This document shows positions 42,770-53,245 of a stretch of 64,000 bases of DNA, one piece after another. Position 1 is the stretch's first letter, and every line of letters begins with the position of its first letter. A model generated the notes under the pieces. It saw only the letters and a program-made list of their open reading frames with translations, had not been told where the DNA came from and ran no database searches. The DNA comes from Bathynomus jamesi (lineage: Eukaryota > Arthropoda > Malacostraca > Isopoda > Cirolanidae). The position numbers and the translations under genes were made by a program. The DNA lies in NCBI GenBank assembly GCA_023014485.1, contig JAJOZX010005539.1:186001-250000 (forward strand). Reading direction: 5' to 3'.

Positions 42770-43050
42770 TCTTCATCTCTGAAGGAAAATAGCTTTATTG
42801 TCAGAGGGTCAAAACTATTCAACCAGTTACCAAAGTCCATCAGGAACACATCTGGTGTCCATGTGGACGTATTTAAAAGAATACTAGACACTGAGCTCAT
42901 GACAGTCCCTGATAAGCCGAGTGTACCTGACTATGTGAGATAGAGAACCCAGGAAAGCAAATCTCTCCAACACCAAGCCAGAGCTAGAGGAGGGGCCACC
43001 AACCTGATTTTCGCGGGTAGAGAGATCGACGCGCGGAACTCTTGACAGAT
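42770..43050 (+). pseudogene. CR1/L2-type LINE C-terminus, forward
   Basis: Forward translation gives FNQLPKSIRNTSGVHVDVFK, then RILDTELMTVPDKPSVPDYV and, after a stop, ESKSLQHQARARGG. 'FN-x-LP...FK..LD..L..VPD.P..P.Y' is a typical LINE 3' coding end. No poly-A or repeat tail is clear before the mariner at 43064. Confidence 0.65.
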
Positions 43051-43063
43051 TGAGAAGTATATA

Positions 43064-44418
43064 CAGGATGGACCAAAAAAAACTATTACCTTGATTTTGA
43101 ACAATATATTTTTACCTTTATCAAATGTTATTTGTACAATCAATATATGTGTCCTGTATAAAATTTCATGGTCTATCTCGTGGTGAAGTTGGATTTTTGC
43201 TAACTGTAACCATTATTTTGTAATGTCCTGTTATATAGACACGGGTAGAAAAACTTTGTTTCTATACAGTTACCTAATTGAGTCCAAGATTATGCGGAAT
43301 GTGCCCTCCTCCATTATCAATGCACGCTTGCAACCTTGACTTCTCCCTTATCGACGGCAATACCGCATCAAGGATTTTTTCTTGGTAATAAGCAGCAGTG
43401 ATTTTGGCATTTTGATCAACAAAAACAATCTCTGACTTCCCTAACTATGAAATAAAGATGGAAACCATGACTTTTTGAGAAAATTCGACGTTCCCTGCAA
43501 AGTCGATCTAGAGTCTAGACTGATAGATCTTTTGTTCTGTCTTCCATAAACTCGGTCATTTTGTGTATTTATTGTTGAAGCGACCGTAAAGGTCTTCTCG
43601 TCGATGAACCATATTTTCGATACTTCTCTGTTTGGGAATCGATCTAACAGAGCACGACATTTTTCAACTCTTGCTTGCTATTTGATACAGAGAACTTATG
43701 AACTTCGACTCTTTTAAAACATTTAAGACCCAGATCATCTTTTACTATACGACAAAAACTAGAGCAAGAAATACCAGTAGTTTTTGAAATTTCTATAACG
43801 GACTTGGTGTTGAGCCGTTCTTTTTGACTGCATATCATGGATGAAACCGTGTCAATATTTTCCTCAGTACGTGATGTTTTTGGCCTTCCACTGCCTTCTT
43901 TTCGTTTGGTCGACCCTGTGATATCGATTTTTTTTATGAGATATTGAAGTCCAGGTATCGTCCATCGTTTATTTGGAAACTCTTTCTTCATTCGTTTTGC
44001 ACCCCAGTGTTTCTCCTTACGCAGGTTCAATATCAATACTTCATCTTCCAAAGAGTATTTCATTATGTTATAACTTGTTCACCAACTATAGCAGAATGAT
44101 GGTCTGAAGTGAAAAAGGAAATAAATTAATTATTTTGTGTAAAAATTAGGAAAATGAATTATTTATGGAGAAACTAACTGTCACCTGAAAGTATCAATTG
44201 CTGACTTTGACCGCCTTTCAATTGCGCACCATATTCTGATACCTCCCTCCAGTTGTGGGCCTGTACCTCTACTCCTAGGGCGTTAAATCTAGATTCAAAG
44301 CCAGCGTTTGAAAGAATAAAATTGTGGGTACAACATACGGCTCCAGCAGTAAGATCAATATACAGGGTGAGCCACAATATTTTTTCAAAAGTTGGGTAAT
44401 AGTTTTTGGCCCACCCTG
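43064..44418 (-). mobile_element. Mariner-type transposon, reverse, internally rearranged
   Basis: Ends CAGGATGGACCAAAAAAAAC and (inverse) CAGGGTGGGCCAAAAACTAT are recognisable inverted repeats. The right side also contains a second TIR-like CAGGGTGAGCC at 44363, perhaps from another insertion. Transposase pieces lie at 44063-43644 and further left. Confidence 0.8.
43230..44063 (-). pseudogene. Mariner/Tc1-type transposase remnant
   Basis: 44063-43644 encodes the paired helix-turn-helix region: MKYSLEDEVLILNLRKEKHW, then TGSTKRKEGSGRPKTSRTEE (GRPK linker) and ISCSSFCRIVKDDLGLK. Beyond a frame change, about 43680-43560 reads LLDRFPNREVSKIWFIDEKTF (first catalytic Asp), and about 43430-43340 reads VDQNAKITAAYYQEKILDAV. 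The next part jumps to CIDNGGGHIPHNL, the C-terminal end, so the region with the second and third acidic residues is deleted. Inactive. Confidence 0.8.
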
Positions 44419-44435
44419 TTTATGCAAAATTTATT

Positions 44436-44510
44436 CATCCTAAGGATTTGAACTCGAGTCCTCTGACTCGGAGACCCAAATGTTGACCATTAGGCTACGA
44501 CAGGATAAAA
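44436..44510 (-). other. tRNA-like sequence (SINE head or tRNA pseudogene)
   Basis: The reverse strand shows an A-box-like TAGCCTAATGGTCAA and a B-box GAGTTCAAATCC about 35 bp apart. The T-stem (TCGAG versus CCTTA) does not pair, so a functional tRNA is unlikely. No second copy is in the window. Confidence 0.45.
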
Positions 44511-45041
44511 GTTAATAACCTGGCGACATTTCAACACCCGAGGGGTAAACATACAACGTTTTCGCGTCTAGAAGTGGTTTTGTATTGCTAATCCCCTCTC
44601 GAACTAATTAATGGACAACATATCATTCAAATCTATCTGGCGAATGCGAGGGTACCATTAAATGGAAATATAAACGTATAACAGCGCATTTTTCCAAATG
44701 CAAATGCCTGGGTAAGAGGGGGGTGGGGTAAATTTTGTATCGCCAAAGATGCGCAGTTACAGCTTTTATACCAAACTAGCAGAAGCCCGTGGTAAAAATA
44801 CCACGCTTGAACAATCAACAGGGGGCAATTTTTTTTTTATATTATATATAATATTTCCTGGAATGAGCACATATATAGAAAAACAAACATTATCCGATTT
44901 CACCTTTATACTCGTATATACAGATTATAATTTTTCCGTAGGTTTCAATTAATTTTAAGCAACTTTTACTTAGTAATTTTTTCTCTCCAAAAAGCCATTT
45001 CCATGTTTTAGGGTAGGACAGACAGACAGACAGCATTGGCC

Positions 45042-45084
<43 letters not shown>

Positions 45085-45087
<3 letters not shown>

Positions 45088-45986
45088 GGCGTCCCAAAAA
45101 AATGTATACACACTTTAACAGCTGATAGCTCAATTGATGTTTCTTTCTTTCCAAGTTAAACCCATTAGAATTAATAATGGCAGTCAGACTAAGCTTTGAA
45201 CAAAGGAAATTCATTCTAAAATGCTACTGGAAGTGTGAAAACGCAGTTGAAGTGCAAAGACAGTTTAGGAGGGAGTTTCAAACAGATCCACCAACGCGAC
45301 TTACCATCACTCGAATTAGAGATAAGTTTGAAGCCGATGGAACTGTTCAGAATGTCCACAAGAAGCGTTCCGGAAGACCACGGACATCGACAAGCCCCAC
45401 AAAGCAAGAAAGAGTACTGGAAACGTATCACCAAAGTCCAAGAAAATCTGTGCGGCAAGCGAGTCGTGAGGTAGGAATTTCAGAATCGTGTGTCCAACGC
45501 ATTTTGAAGCGCTGTCAATGGAAAAGTTACATTCCAAGATTAGTCCATGCTAGTAATGAAGATGATCCGGACCGAAGAGTGGAGTATTGCGAGTGGTACT
45601 TGGCACGATGTGGATGTGGATTGGACGAAGGGGTTTCGTAGAATACCCTCCGCGTTCACCAGACCTCACACCACTAGACTTTTTTTATGGGGATACTTAA
45701 AAGACAAAGTCTACGCTATAAAACCTGCAACAGTCGCTGAATTGAGAGCAGCCATTGAACGAGAATGCACACAAATACCAAACGAAATGTTTCGTGATGT
45801 TTGCGATTCCATTGCTTCGCGTTATCAGCAGTGCCTGGACCAGAACGGACGTCAGTTTGAAAACAGGCGTTGACAAAACAATTAAATAATGTCTGTAGAT
45901 TCTATTACATTTTGAAAATGAAATGTATTTTAATAAACACTGCCTTTATAATTATTTAAAGTGTGTATACATTTTTTTGGGACGCC

Positions 45987-45989
<3 letters not shown>
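45085..45989 (+). mobile_element. Mariner-type transposon, internally deleted
   Basis: 905 bp with terminal repeats CAGGGCGTCCCAAAAAAATG and its inverse, extending about 35 bp to CACTTTAA. Flanked by TA on both sides, within (TA)n. Confidence 0.93.
45177..45873 (+). pseudogene. Mariner transposase lacking its central part
   Basis: N-terminal 45177-45641: [20 protein letters not shown] and then the [14 protein letters not shown] linker and [20 protein letters not shown]. After residue 145 the frame shifts directly to PPRSPDLTPLDFFLWGYLKD, carrying the last catalytic Asp (about 45645-45700), and ends NGRQFENRR at 45873. Roughly 130 residues, including the first two catalytic Asp residues, are missing. 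The element could be mobilised only by an enzyme supplied from elsewhere. Confidence 0.9.
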
Positions 45990-46019
<30 letters not shown>

Positions 46020-46028
<9 letters not shown>

Positions 46029-46301
46029 GGCCAATGCTGTCTGTCTGTCTGTCCTACCCTAAAACATGGAAATGGCTTTTTGGAGAGAAAAAATTACTAA
46101 GTAAAAGGTAAAAGTTGCTTAAAATTAATTGAAACCTACGGAAAAATTATAATCTGTATATACGAGTATAAAGGTGAAATCGGATAATGTTTGTTTTTCT
46201 ATATATGTGCTCATTCCAGGAAATATTATATATAATATAAAAAAAAAATTGTCCCCTGTTGATTGTTCAAGCGTGGTATTTTTACCACGGGCTTCTGCTA
46301 G
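46020..46301 (+). mobile_element. Helitron-like 3' end (right arm)
   Basis: Terminates with hairpin CGTGGTATTTTTACCACG, eight bases, then CTAG (46298-46301) followed by T. A GC-capped hairpin a few bases before CTAG, with T after it, is the classical Helitron 3' end. The mirror copy is 44776-45060. No Rep/helicase sequence is present. Confidence 0.55.
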
Positions 46302-46322
46302 TTTGGTATAAAAGCTGTAACT

Positions 46323-46360
<38 letters not shown>

Positions 46361-46365
46361 TGGTA

Positions 46366-46734
46366 CAGTGATGTAGGACTCGAGACCGGTCTCGAGACCT
46401 TTTTTTCTGGTGGTCTCGGTCTCGGTCTTGACTACATCACTGCTGAGTATGTTCATGTTCCTTAAATGCAACGAACACCTATCGTATTTTAAATAGGCAG
46501 TTAACTGTTGAAAAATGTCACAAACTTTGAATTTGTGAATAAATTACGAGTAAATTTTGAAAATGTCACTTGATAACCTCTTTACAATCTTTATTCCTGA
46601 ATGTGAAATACAACAGGGCTTAGGAATTAGGCATTACACAATACTGAATACATGCAAAAATTGCATATGGTTTCGGTCTCAAGTGCTTAGGTCTGGGTCT
46701 CGGTCTCGGCCATGGTGGTCTCGAATACATCACT
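46366..46734. mobile_element. MITE with CAGTGATGTA ends and GGTCTCG repeats
   Basis: Ends CAGTGATGTAGGACTCGAGACC and GGTCTCGAATACATCACTG are imperfect inverses. CACTG-type ends and the flanks TATTGGTA/TTATGGTA (six of eight identical) suggest hAT. Subterminal GGTCTCGGTCTCGG repeats occur on both sides. Confidence 0.75.
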
Positions 46735-46739
46735 GTTAT

Positions 46740-47080
46740 GGTAAAATCATTAAAAAAATCTAAAACCTTTAAACAGTGAATTAAAGCAATGTCTGTCGTT
46801 TTTAAAGAAAGATTAGATTAATAATAAGTAAATGTTAACCTAACAACATTTTAACCTCATTATTGAAAGGTTGCACATATATTATCAAATGACATTTAAA
46901 AAAAATTTTCAAATTTTTTTAAAATATCACGCTGACATTATAATGTTATAAAAATGGAATCTTTTCAGTTTGACAGTCGGCGGAAAAAAACCAGCTTTTT
47001 TATTTACTTAATGTTTATTACATTTCAGAATAATACATTTTAGTTTAGAGAAATGAAAAATACTATCAAGAAAATAGGGT
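46740..47080. other. No recognised feature
   Basis: AT-rich; no ORF or terminal repeat recognised. Confidence 0.5.
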
Positions 47081-47082
47081 TG

Positions 47083-47353
47083 AAAGTGGAAAAAATAACA
47101 TAGAAAATAAGACATTACTAGCAGAAGCCCGTGGTAAAAATACCACGCTCAAACAATCAACAGGGGCAACCTACGGAAAAATTATTGTTATTTTGCCAGG
47201 TTAGGTTAATGCTTGTTTATTTGTGTATGTGCTTTTTCCTGGAAATATTATTAAAAAAATAAAATTGCCCGTGTTGATTGTTTAAGCGTGGTATTTTTAC
47301 CACGGGCTTCTGCTAGCAATGTCTTATTTTTGGTTATTTTTTTCCACTTCCAA
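47083..47353. mobile_element. Short palindromic copy of the Helitron-like end
   Basis: Inverted arms of about 85 bp. The outer part AAGTGGAAAAAATAACA...AATAAGACATT is mirrored at 47325-47353, and the inner CTAGCAGAAGCCCGTGG with hairpin CGTGGTAAAAATACCACG is mirrored at 47285-47317. It relates to 44748-46330 but has a different, short centre. Confidence 0.8.
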
Positions 47354-47458
47354 CTCTATTTTCTGGCTTATTATTGCACCTTTCTTGAACCAAACTCTTA
47401 CCTTTATGGAGTCCACCAAGTTAAATATTTTCTACCCCGTTTGGAGGTTTGGGAGCAA

Positions 47459-47682
47459 TCGTAGTAACAACAGTATAAGTGTCGTCATCGCAGTACTGGT
47501 GTTAGTGGTAGTAGTAATCGTCATTGTCGTCGTTATCGTCGTCGTCATAGTAGTAGTAGTAGTAGTAGTCGTAATTATCTACTGTATGTCGTCGCAGCAG
47601 CAGTTATAATCGTCGTTTTATTGAGAGTAGTAGTGATCATCCTCGTTGTCGTCGTCATCAAAGTCGTAGTAGCAGCAGAGCC
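47459..47682. repeat. Imperfect (GTN)n trinucleotide region
   Basis: Mixed GTC, GTA and GTT triplets over about 220 bp, giving spurious poly-Val ORFs. Confidence 0.9.
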
Positions 47683-47860
47683 GGATTTAGGGGAGGGCAG
47701 ACTGGGCAGCTGCCTAGGCCCCCCCCCCCCTCACAAAAAAAAGAAACCCCCAAAACTGGTCAAAAAATATTTGTTATGGTGTTTGTAATAGGTCAGACTC
47801 TGAGTCATAATCAGAATAAAACAATTATGGAAATTACGCAAAATTACCGTTACGCGAACC
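47680..47860. mobile_element. hAT-type end fragment
   Basis: Starts CAGAGCCGGATTTAGGGGAG, with GCAGCTGCCTAGGCCCCCC shortly after, a typical hAT MITE left end related to the CAGGGCCGGATTAA ends at 30832. No right end was found; the LINE 3' break follows. Confidence 0.55.
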
Positions 47861-48972
47861 TATATGTAAAATTTTGCACTTATCGACGTTAAATCTCATT
47901 TGCCATATGACCGACCAATCAACGATTTTATTCAGATCTTCCTGGATTTTATCTCTATCTTCATTATTTATCGCCCTACCACCCAACTTCGTGTCATCCG
48001 CAAACTTTGAAACTGTACTGACTAGGCCGACATCTAAATTGTTAATATACAGTATTTAAGAAAAAGCAAGCGGCCCAATACAGAACCCTGAGGAATGCCG
48101 CTCGCTACATTAGCCCAAGAAGACTCCACTCCATCAACGACCACCCTCTGTTTCCTACCTCGCAACCACTCTTCTATCCAATTTATTACTACACCCCTGA
48201 TTCCATGAGCCTTAATATTTTTCAATGAGTCTTTTGTGGGGGTACGGTGTCAAACACTTTTTGAAAACCTAAATACATTACATCTACCGCCCGATGACTA
48301 TCGTAAACTCCAACCACGCTTTGGAAAAATTCTAAAAGGTTAGTTAAGCAAGATTTGTTTCGCCTAAAACCGTGCTGCGTATTTCTAATCAAGTTATGCA
48401 ATTCTAAGTGTTCGACTATACGATCCCTAATTATCGATTCCAGTAGCTTACCTACAACAGACGTTAAACTGATTGGCCTATAATTTCCCGCCGCACCTTT
48501 ATTGCCTTTCTTAAAAATAGGCGTTACATTTGCTAACTTGAAATTATCTGGTACGCATCCCTCAGAAATAGACGCATTAAAAATCTTTGTTAACGGCACA
48601 ACAATGCCTTCCTTTAATTCTCTTTGATGTATGGGATATATGGAATCCGGCCCCTGTGATTTAAGCATCTTCATTTTGCAAATATACAGTCGTGCAGTAC
48701 CCCCTTTCACTCACCACAATATTATCTAAAGTTTTACCATTATCGAAAGGTATTATGTCTATGACCGTAGGGATATTCGTTACATCTTCTATTGTAAAAA
48801 CTGACTTAAAAAATTCGTTTAGCAGAGTAGCCATTTGCTTGTTCTCGGAAACTAGTTCACCTTCAGAATTTCTCAACGATCCGAACACGCTCTTTACCGG
48901 ATTCCTGTTGTTAACGTATTGAAAAAAATCGTTTGGGGTTTTCTTTGCCGTCACGAGCAATGGAAATTTCAA
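47860..48972 (-). pseudogene. CR1-like LINE reverse transcriptase
   Basis: NDFFQYVNNRNPVKSVFGSL, SQGPDSIYPIHQRELKEGIV, LANVTPIFKKGNKGAAGNYR, PISLTSVVGKLLESIIRDRI and TQHGFRRNKSCLTNLLEFF are the fingers/palm blocks; ASGIPQGSVLGRLLF and, in a shifted frame, FADDTKLGG (catalytic, near 48000) complete the palm. Frameshifts near 48690, 48225 and 48060. The copy ends at 47860 without the thumb region. Confidence 0.9.
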
Positions 48973-49043
48973 AATCGCCCTTGGACTTTTTTATTGCGCT
49001 TTTCGTTTCAAGCCTTAAAGATACATACTTTAGTTGTTCGTAA

Positions 49044-49990
49044 CTACAAATTGTCTTTATCGCACTTATGTAGCCTATAAGCCCTATCTCTACTTTTTAT
49101 AATATCCCCTACTCTAGAAGTAAACCACAAGGGCTTGTTATTTACTTTCGCACGCTTAATCTTGTACGGTACCCATTCCTCATTTATAGTCCTAAACACT
49201 GTTTCAAACGATTCCCACATTATTTTTGCGTTGGAGGTCCCCATTACGTTTTCCCATTCGACGCGTGACAATTCATTTCTAAATTTACAAAAGTCCGCGT
49301 GCTGGAAGTCAGGAATTTTAATCGAGTTAGCTGGTTTCGAGTGACTTACCGAGAGGACAAACTCTACCATATTGTGATCGCTATTGCTTAACGGTTCTAT
49401 TACTTGAAGATCAGTGATAAGCCTATCATCCGTAGTTATTACTAAATCTAAAATACTGTCCAATTTCGTAGGGTCCCCAACCTTTTGAATAAGAAAGCTA
49501 TCCTCACGAAAATTAACTAAACGATTACCTTCCGCGTTTCCCTGCATTGTATCGTAATTCACGTTAGCGCAATTAAAGTCACTGTTCACTACCTATTATT
49601 CTCTTTAGTTCACGATATAACGCTTCGTCCGTATCAGCTGTTTGATTAGGGGGCCTATATATAACGGCAACAAGAAGTTTGAACTCGCTTAATTTACGTT
49701 GTTATAGTCGAATCTATTGGTTCTGGAATTCTGTAGTGTTCGCAATATTATCTTTGATATACAACATAACACCTCCTCGCCTACCGATTCTGTTTTTAAC
49801 ATAAAGTCTATAACCTCTAATTTGATACTCCCACAAAGTCACGTGTTTCAGTGCTAAGCCACGATTCCATTTATCGCAATTAAATCATAGTCTTTGCAAG
49901 CAATTAAAGAAAAAATCGTTTATTTTGTTTCGTAGGCTACGAGCATTTAAAGATAGAACCTTCAAATTGTTTGTTAAAACCGCATTTCCT
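49044..49990 (-). pseudogene. CR1-like LINE endonuclease
   Basis: LKVLSLNARSLRNKINDFFF (start of the EEP domain, about 49975-49905), then after a disrupted 300-bp stretch NSDFNCANVNYDTMQGN (the GDFN position reads SDFN), LDSILDLVITTDD and EPLSNSDHNMVEFVLSV with the catalytic SDH. The 49589-49044 segment is a clean 181 codons. It nicks target DNA. The middle (49600-49885) contains stops. Confidence 0.85.
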
Positions 49991-50059
49991 TCGTGCGTGC
50001 AAGGTAAATTCGTATTTTTTGACCTGTAATTTAAGGGAATTACGCCGGGGCCGGTCGAA

Positions 50060-50984
50060 TTATGGCAGCCTGAAGAGAAGAGACAGTATTCTGAAGTAGT
50101 CTTCCTGGAGCACAGCTCCAATGTCATTAAGACGAAGTCCATCTCTGAGGAACAAGTCCCTCCTGTCGTAAAAACTGTTCCAAAAATTTGCAAAATGCAC
50201 TCCTTCCTGTTGGCAAAGAGACTTTAAGTTATTGCTAATATAGGTCACCTTGCTGTGGAAATCGCTACGTTGGATAATTCGAGGAAGTATACCTGTTAAA
50301 ACAATCTTATTAGTTTTTTCCTTTAGTCGCTCTAACTAACCTAGTCAGCAGTTCTTCCTATCTAGAATTTAAAACGTTATTAGTACCAACATGAATAACA
50401 TACGTTGTGTCCTCAGAGGTTCCGTCTGTAAAATGGTCAACACTATTAGTTATATCCTCCACTCTTGCACCAAGGTAACAGTAACGGCGCCTACGACGAA
50501 TGTTTCTCCCACAAAATTCCTCGAGCTGCCCTCGAACAGTGGAATCACCAACGAGTCGTATTTCCGGTTCATCAGCGTCTTCGAAAGCTAAAACAGAAAA
50601 TTTATCGTTTGTTATTACTGGTAGATAAGTCATAGGTTGTCTCAATGGTGCTCCATTATGCACTTGAACGAAGAGTCGGGAACTAGGGGAAGAGAGAGGG
50701 CTATTAATAATATTTATATTATTAGTAGAAACTGAGGCAGGAGAGGCCGTGACTGAAGAATAACTCCTCCCAGAAAGCCCAAGGAATTCTAATTTCGCCG
50801 TCAGGAGCATCACCCTTTCTTCAAGCCTCACTCTGGCCTCCCTCTCACGCTCTAGCTCGTTCCTCAGCAATTCAATGTTCGAGCACCACCTGCAAACTAA
50901 ATGATCAGTATTATTAGCCAAAATAAACGCGTAAGCAGCAAACTTCCCTTCGCAGCAACTGCAAGTACTTGACGGGGGTGCCAT
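50060..50984 (-). pseudogene. LINE ORF1: zinc/coiled-coil plus SGNH esterase
   Basis: Begins MAPPSSTCSCCEGKFAAYAF, with C-x-C-C and later C-x2-C (CRWCSN), then a coiled coil LLRNELEREREARVRLEERV. The SGNH-hydrolase domain follows: IRLVGDSTVRGQLEEFC (nucleophile block GDS), VIHVGTNNVLN (GTNN block) and, after frame changes, FLRDGLRLNDIGAVL at 50248-50060, where the D-x-x-H motif reads D-G-L-R. The catalytic His is therefore replaced, or the copy is decayed. Such ORF1 esterases are known in CR1-type LINEs and may act on membranes or RNA-protein particles. Breaks occur at about 50357. Confidence 0.85.
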
Positions 50985-51221
50985 GCTATTAACTAATTAA
51001 ATTACGAGCGTTTGAAAATTAATAGCAAGTTAATAATAGTAATATAATAACGACGTAAGTCTCCGGGAATAAGTAAAGAGCAATTAATATATAAAACGTA
51101 AGTCTACCGCGTGCTTAGTTGTGACGTCACCAAATCAAGTCCGCAAAAACGTTCTTGAAACGCAGAAGACATGTTGCTGTAACACAAATTTGTACTAAAC
51201 GAATATACTGTATACTTAATT
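50985..51221. other. Probable LINE 5' UTR and junction
   Basis: No coding sequence; lies between the ORF1 start and the MITE at 51222. Confidence 0.45.
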
Positions 51222-51428
51222 AGGATCAAATGTAGAATTCGGACCCCAGCCTTTTTTAGTTAGCTTTATAAGGCTAACTAACGAAAATATCACGACCTAA
51301 CCTAACCAATCGTTAGGTTAACTGTACGCCCTTGACGATTGGTTAGGTTAGGTCATGATATTTTCGTTAGTTAACCTTATAAAGCTAACTAAAAAAGGCT
51401 GGGGTCCGAATTCTACATTTGATCCCTT
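51222..51428. mobile_element. Palindromic MITE of the TAACC family
   Basis: Arms of about 85 bp share AGAATTCGGACCCCAGCC, TTAGTTAGCTTTATAAGG-like sequence and AACGAAAATATCACGACC. The outer flanks TTAATTAGGATCAAATGTAG and its inverse are also mirrored. The centre holds TAACCTAACCAATCG in both orientations. No ORF. Confidence 0.88.
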
Positions 51429-51660
51429 AATTAAGCTACCGACGAAGGTTCTGCAAAAGGAAAAGTATTAACCCTACTTGATGATCCTTAGCAAAACATA
51501 ATCAATCTTATTAGACCACGATTTCTAAGAGATTGGAATTTCACACCTCTCGAAGAAAACAAAGCAAGCCAAGCCACGTGCACTCGCCCTAGTTTAATTA
51601 AATAAATATAGTAATAAATAAAGTAAAAAAATAAAATATATTCGTTTATAAATAATTAAT
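51429..51660. other. Unassigned sequence left of the hAT shell
   Basis: No credible ORF. It would join 58177 directly if the shell element had not inserted. Confidence 0.5.
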
Positions 51661-51733
51661 AACACGAGCATAGGCGTACGGCACCTAGAATGCCCGAAAT
51701 TAGATAGTTAATGTAATTAACTGTGTGTGTGTG

Positions 51734-51774
<41 letters not shown>

Positions 51775-51775
<1 letters not shown>

Positions 51776-51937
51776 TTTAACTGCAAACAACACACAGTAT
51801 AATTAATGTAAAGAACGACGCTTGTGTAGAAGAACGTTCCGCACAAGATGAGGAAGGAAAACGAACAAATGAAAAATGAGGTACCACCCTGGAATCGAAC
51901 CCGGGATCATCCGATTGCCGGTCAGATATGCTATCCG
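51775..51937 (-). mobile_element. tRNA-derived SINE, reverse copy
   Basis: Same family as 16229-16371. The reverse-strand B-box GGGTTCGATTCCAGG and body (TTCATTTGTTCGTTTTCC..., GTCGTTCTTTACATTAAT) are recognisable, about 85-90% similar by eye. Its tRNA-like head is cut by the (TA)n tract at 51938. Confidence 0.8.
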
Positions 51938-52119
51938 ATATATATATATATATATATATATTAGGGTGTTTCATAAATGAGAACCACATTATATTTTTAA
52001 TCCACATAAATGCCCGTGTTCGTTTTACATATTTATCACTCCTGGCCAAAAATGAGACTCCTTCGATAACAATAAGGGGTCCCGAGAAATCACGCCTTAC
52101 GTCAGAGAGCACAGACTCA

Positions 52120-53237
52120 TCACTTCTTCATCATTTCCCCCTTCTGCTTCTTCGGAAAATCCTTCCTGTTCTTGAAAACTGCTTTCAGCAGGTACTGTTT
52201 ATCTTCTTCCTTCGTTGTTAGGGCAGTATTGAATTTCTCGATGAGAGCGATTCCCCGTTCAGCCGAGTCGTTCACCACAGCCAGGACGCGGAGCCTAGCT
52301 AGGCCTGCTTGGTAGTGGGGGTCGCTTTCCCAAGACGAAGCGGGATTTTCGACGAAGGCGCCGTTGATCCCGAGTGCAGTGAAGAGATCCTTCGTCCTCG
52401 AGGTAACGAAATCCGAAATCTTCTTTCCTTTGAAGGAGCCGAGGACGGTCTTCCCCTCCAGACGCTTCAACGCTTTCCTCGATGCCGGCTTGGCGAGATT
52501 CTCTCGCATCCTTTGTTTCTCTTCCTGAGGAACCCCTTGATCGAAGAATGCCAAGCCGACCAGCGTCTCGGAGAAGTACCAGAGGTGTCGTTTCATGGCC
52601 GCTTGCGCTTGCTTGGCGACGTCGACGATCACGGCATCTTCCTGCAGTATTTCCAGGTCCAGCAAGAACTCCAGATCCACACGTGGGGCCTGCTCTGCTC
52701 TCGTCGCACGACTCCAAGCCTTTGCGTAGGCCAGGGCGACGAACAGGGAGATTTCTGTGACTCCTTTCAGCTCCCGCCCGGTCATCCTGAACTGGTCCTG
52801 AAGGAGGTACAGCTTCAATCCGTAAATGGCTTTCGCCATCCACCGCGCATGGTGGTATGCTCCTGGCTTCCGCAGTGGCACATTGGCGACAGTCTCTTCC
52901 CCGAGAAAAAGGATAACCATTTGAAGAAGTTCTTGGTAGTCATCCCGCGGCTGACCAGAAGCCAGAGCTTCCCTCACGACAAGGACAGTTCGGTCCTTGA
53001 GACCCTGAAGATGTCCAGCGATGCTGCAGCTATCTGAATCAATAGCAGTAGTGATAAGAGATCGGTCGATGAAACCCCACTGCTCTTGGAATCTTTTGAA
53101 GATCCCAGTCTCGAGCCAAGAGGTGGGGCCCATCGAAGACCGGAAGACTTGGGCCAGGACGATTTCGTACATATGGTGTCTGCATGCTAGGTAAAGAAGT
53201 TGCTTCCCGAGACCCTTCTCAATCTTGACGCAGGCTC
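52120..53237 (-). CDS. Transposase A, C-terminal half
   Basis: Continues the protein after the B insertion: GACVKIEKGLGKQLLYLACR with CxxH (C and H at about 392 and 395), YHHARWMAKAIYGLKLYL (RW at about 505), HLWYFSETLVGLAFF, and AVVNDSAERGIALIEKFN (Glu at about 700), ending KGEMMKK. The D, D, CxxH, RW, E order equals that of hAT transposases, but the sequence is otherwise unlike the hAT copies in this window. The half is open for about 370 codons with no defect. On its own it would not be translated, since no promoter is visible. Confidence 0.8.
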
Positions 53238-53245
53238 CCACGTGA

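Larger units (their letters stand above)
44748..46330. repeat. Large palindrome: Helitron-like arms around a mariner
   Basis: Arms 44748-45080 and 45992-46330 are near-perfect inverted repeats. Each contains CTAGCAGAAGCCCGTGG (or its inverse), the hairpin CGTGGTAAAAATACCACG, and (CTGT)n/(ACAG)n near the centre, bordered by (TA)n. The mariner at 45085-45989 lies exactly between them. Confidence 0.9.
47860..50984 (-). mobile_element. CR1-like LINE with esterase-type ORF1
   Basis: On the reverse strand: ORF1 (50984-50060), endonuclease (about 49990-49044), RT (48972-47860). The RT ends just after FADDTKLGG and the WQMRFNVDKCK region at 47860, so the C-terminal part and 3' UTR are missing. ORF1 esterase plus endonuclease plus RT is the CR1-group layout. 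Each ORF is broken by frameshifts. Confidence 0.88.

Noticed and set aside
47319..47609. 96-codon Val/Ile-rich ORF resembling a membrane protein
   Set aside because: It is an imperfect (GTN)n trinucleotide tract; hydrophobicity is a by-product.
52295..52843. Overlapping ORFs on both strands within transposase A (52309-53037 forward, 52295-52843 reverse)
   Set aside because: Shadows of the longer transposase frame; no recognisable domains.
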